Assembly (NCBI GenBank): GCA_002110485.1
Contig: MOWL01000045.1
Location: 124,001-188,000 of the forward strand
Direction: 5' to 3'
DNA from: Emergomyces orientalis
Lineage: Eukaryota > Ascomycota > Eurotiomycetes > Onygenales > Ajellomycetaceae
Length of the DNA stretch: 64,000 nucleotides
The notes beneath the pieces were generated by a model. It saw only the letters and a list, made by a program, of their open reading frames with translations, had not been told where the DNA came from and made no database searches. Positions 60,647 to 64,000 of this stretch are shown in pieces. The number at the start of each line of letters is the position of its first letter. The stretch's first letter is position 1. Position numbers and translations under genes: made by a program.

Positions 60647-62149
60647 GTCCGCTTAGCCCTGGACCACTATTTTGCATTTCGGCTGTGGTGTCATAACAAT
60701 TCTCATTGGCGGTATTGTGCGCGGTTTCATGAGTACGGTGATTAGCACGACTTTGTTGGCTCGTATTGCTTTTTTTTTCTCACCCGCCCCATGTTTTGCT
60801 TCTCCCCCCCCAATCTTTCTGGTCTGCTTGAGCGAGATAATAAGTTTTTCATTGACAAGCCATCTATGCTAATCCCCTTGAAGGCTGGCACAAAAGGAAA
60901 TGTAAATATTCTCGAATGTGGTGATGTACAAAATAAACCTGATGATTGGAGCAATTGAGGGCTGTTTTGGTTTCACCATGACAATACAGTACGGAAGGCA
61001 TATGTCGCTGCACCCGGGGGGCCAAGCGATTCCGAGCAATCTGCCCAGGATCCGAACCATACGACCTTGGAAACAAGATGTAACAAAGCGTAATTAAAGG
61101 CCTAGGAAACAAGGTTTGCGTGGCTGTGGCACTTGTAATTCTGCCTGAAATATACCAATCATAATACCCAAGGTGCCAAGGGTGCCCAGCCGTCCCCGTT
61201 CCCCCCTCCTTCTATTCCTCTGCGATTTCTTGGCCGGAACTGCCCAGGGCTTGGTGTCCCTGTCCGCCCACCTTTGCTGCTTTCTGCTGCTTTCTCCGTC
61301 TCGCTCCAGGTCGTTGTTCTGCCCTCTCCCCCCCTTCCCATCTGCTCTCTACTCTTCTCTTCTCTTCCAAGGTTCCTATTATTTACTCTATTATTCTCCT
61401 GCCAACCTTTTTTTCCAAGTCCCAAGCCCCAAGACTTCTTGTTCTCCCCTCTTCTCCTCCTCCCTTTTGAAACCATTTCCTGACCTTCTCCATACTCTTT
61501 GTCCTCCTCCTTCTCTTCCATTTTGCTGTAGAACTTAAATAACCGTTGCCTTGAGTTTCGTGGATCTGGCCACCTTTGCAACTCAACATCATAAGCACCA
61601 CCCACAATTCAATTTAGCGACTGGGCTTTTGAACTCGGGTCTGCGAATGTCAGCCAGCCCCCTCTCGCACCCATACACCAACCACCCCGAAATTCACTCG
61701 TATCTTTCTTTCTTTTGTCGTACAGAGTGACGGCGATATTCCGTTCTGAGTGGCACGAGGAGGAAAACTGCTTCAACAAGGAGAAGCAAAACATCACAAA
61801 GAGAATATCTTTGCCCTCAATATCATCCAGACGTGTAGGCCGCTTCTCTGTTTTTAAACTTCGTCAAGCCCCGTTTACTTTGTTTGCCCCCTCTACACCC
61901 AATTTCTGTTGTGAGCCTTTTTCCTCCCTCACGTTTCTGCACGACAAATTTCTGTTGATCACTTCCTTTGTAACCTCGGCCTTCTTCGTCCGTCTTGTTT
62001 TTAACAGTTTTCTCTCAACGCTTTTTTTGCGTTTTGATATTTCATTCCTTTCAACTTGAAGCGTTTCGCGTTTTGTTGTTCCCATTTTCCGCTCCCAAGA
62101 CTTGCTTTGTGACAAGAAAAAATTCTTGGCAGTCGTGTCCTCCCGCGAA

Positions 62150-64000
62150 ATGCAAGACCCTTCCGCCCCAATGGTCCAACAACAGCAACAGCCGCCGCAA
62201 CAGCAGCAGCCATCTGCACAACAGCAATCTCAACAACCACCGCAGCAGCATCAGCAACAGTCTCAACAACCCCAGCAGACCCAGCAGCAAGGTCCACCTC
62301 AACAGCAACAGCAGCCTCCATCGCAGATCCAGCACTCGCCTGCCCAGCCTTCCCATCCTCCGCTGAACTCGCCCTCTGCAGTTCAACAGGCTGCTGCGGC
62401 CGCGGCTGCGGCCTCTGCTGTTACTCCAGTATCTCTTTCGCAGAATGTGGGCAATGGGGCAGCCCAAGGTGTCACTGAAAACTTAGTGTGCCAATGGCAA
62501 GGCTGCCAAGACAGACTGCCCACAGCTGAAGCCCTTTATGTGAGTGTTGTCTCTTGGTGTCTCGGCGCTGTGGTCCACGTGATATCCACTAGGCCTGAAT
62601 AGTATTATCGATTCTTTAACTCAGGTTCAACTATTGTTCCCTCGACTTGGGCTCGTGATTTTACATTAGCTTGTCTGGGTGGTGTCATGATGATGAAAAT
62701 CAGTTGTGACAAACTTGCTTCTTTTTCCGCAGTGCTAACATACAATATCAATCCAGGAACACGTCTGTGAACGCCATGTTGGCCGCAAAAGCACCAACAA
62801 CTTGAATCTAACCTGTGGATGGGCAAACTGCCGGACAACTACTGTCAAGCGAGATCATATTACCTCGCACATTCGAGTTCATGTTCCTTTGAAGCCTCAC
62901 AAGTGTGACTTCTGTGGCAAGGCTTTCAAGCGCCCCCAAGATTTGAAGAAGCATGTAAAGACCCATGCGGACGATTCGGTCCTCGTAAGATCTCCGGAAC
63001 CTGGTACTGGAGCCAGACCACCAAATGGGATGTTTGGTGTTGGTGTTGGTGCGGACGGCAAGTGTAAGTCTTCGACGTTCTCCAACTTTACCACGACTTA
63101 TATGAACTCTCTCTCTTTGTGTACTTACGACCCATATCCCGTTCTTGCATTGCTAATGTGAATATTTTGACGACAGCCCACTATTTCGAGGGGTCTTTAG
63201 GACCTGTCCCCGGGCAAGGGTATCCGCACGGAGCTCCACAATATTATCAAAGCCCCCACCCACAACACCCTTCCAATCAATCTTATGGAAACGTGTACTA
63301 TGCCGTTGGCAGTGATGCATCGCATCAGGCTTCTTATGAGTCAAAGAAACGCGGATACGATGCTTTGAATGAGTTTTTCGGTGACTTAAAACGCCGTCAG
63401 TTCGACCCCAACTCCTACGCGGCGGTTGGGCAGCGACTTCTAAACTTGCATGGCCTGCCACTTCCCCTGGTTAACGGCGGTACTGTTCCCGAGTACCAGC
63501 CGATGCCAGCCATGGTCAATGTCGGCGGCCATGGTGGTGGTTACCAGTCTGGCCCAATGCCCGCGCAATCCTACCACCTGCCACCAATGGGGAACCTTCG
63601 CACCAAGGCTGACTTGATGAATATTGACCAGTTCCTGGAACAGATGCAGTCGACCGTTTACGAGAGTGATGACCACGTTGCCGCTGCGGGAGTCGCACAG
63701 CCAGGTGCCCACTACATACACGGCGGAATGAGCTACCGCAATACCGGCTCCCCTCCGTCCACCACTCATATCCCATCTAGCCACGCGACAGCGACAACAT
63801 CTGCTCCCATGATGACATCCTCAGCTGCCGCCCGTTCGCCACATAGTTCCACCCCTGCACTGACCCCTCCGTCCAGTGCCCAGTCCTATACCTCTGGCCG
63901 TTCCCCCGTTTCCGTCTCCTCGACGCATCATACCGTTCCCCCCTCCCACCCTCATTCGAGTGCTGCAATGTATCCAACGCTTCCTGCCACGACCGCGCAG
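62150..64000 (+). CDS. pacC: pH-response C2H2 zinc-finger transcription factor PacC (5' part; runs off window)
   Basis: Exons 62150-62539, 62757-63063 and 63177 to beyond 64000; phases agree (0, then 1). The N-terminus is a Gln/Pro-rich tract followed by a short Ala run. Three C2H2 fingers follow: CQWQGC with the HVCERH pair (split by intron 1), CGWANCRTTTVKRDHITSHI, and CDFCGKAFKRPQDLKKHVKT, the characteristic PacC/Rim101 arrangement. Downstream is the conserved block YDALNEFFGDLKRRQFDPNS. PacC is cleaved at alkaline ambient pH and then activates alkaline-expressed and represses acid-expressed genes. The protease-box and C-terminal inhibitory regions lie beyond the edge. The start at 62150 is chosen as first in-frame ATG; a second ATG at 62171 is also plausible, as alternative starts are known for this gene. 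Confidence 0.95.

Larger units (their letters stand above)
55662..62149. other. 6.5-kb intergenic region between bck1 and pacC
   Basis: It separates two divergently transcribed signalling genes and must hold both promoters and 5' UTRs. Notable contents are a perfect 24-bp palindrome (60034-60057), a GGGCA repeat near 58942, a cluster of CTTGGC hexamers (60586-60646), and a long pyrimidine-rich stretch from about 61190 to 62090 typical of fungal core promoters and leaders. Short open frames (for example 57777-57980, with one hydrophobic segment) have no family resemblance. Confidence 0.55.

Noticed and set aside
1..64000. CRISPR arrays, bacterial operons, prophage or rRNA genes
   Set aside because: No spaced direct repeats, Shine-Dalgarno-led gene strings or rRNA sequence; the window is fungal nuclear DNA with spliced genes.

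Overview
The window is nuclear DNA of a filamentous ascomycete. It has short GT-AG introns (about 50-170 nt), intron-rich housekeeping genes, a PacC gene, a Bck1-type MAPKKK with very long low-complexity N-terminal sequence, and long AT-rich gene-free stretches. The gene set fits Eurotiomycetes, most likely Onygenales; that placement is inferred from recalled protein similarity and was not computed.

Left part (1-20.3 kb): a five-exon Grainyhead/CP2-family transcription factor (2930-220, minus), then about 12.5 kb with no gene I can support, containing simple repeats and a roughly 370-bp foldback element. Next is a five-exon YIL108W-like metallopeptidase/jacalin-domain gene (18211-15438, minus) in which two of the three expected zinc-ligand histidines read as arginine.

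Middle part (20.3-33.7 kb): an accessory block in which broken genes sit among intact ones. In order these are a short-chain dehydrogenase pseudogene, an intact Whi5/Nrm1-like G1/S repressor, a glutathione-S-transferase-like gene with a one-base frameshift, a Dal5-type MFS permease pseudogene with several lesions, an apparently intact seven-TM fungal rhodopsin-domain protein, and an Hsp31/DJ-1-like protein whose catalytic Cys-His pair is replaced.

Right part (34-64 kb): a dense housekeeping block. It contains DNA ligase I, divergent from Tip20/RINT1 (Golgi-to-ER tether); a group II PLP decarboxylase of the glutamate decarboxylase type with a one-base frameshift; Nop9 (rRNA maturation); Fmp25 (mitochondrial RCC1-repeat protein), divergent from Cog3 (Golgi tether); the Bck1-like MAPKKK of the cell-wall-integrity pathway; a 6.5-kb intergenic region; and the 5' part of pacC, which runs off the right edge. 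The pacC upstream region holds a tight cluster of six CTTGGC hexamers, the complement of the PacC site GCCAAG, suggesting autoregulation.

Exon joins were chosen so that splice signals, reading phase and family similarity all agree. For the multi-exon genes called intact and complete, the joined exons sum to an exact multiple of three.
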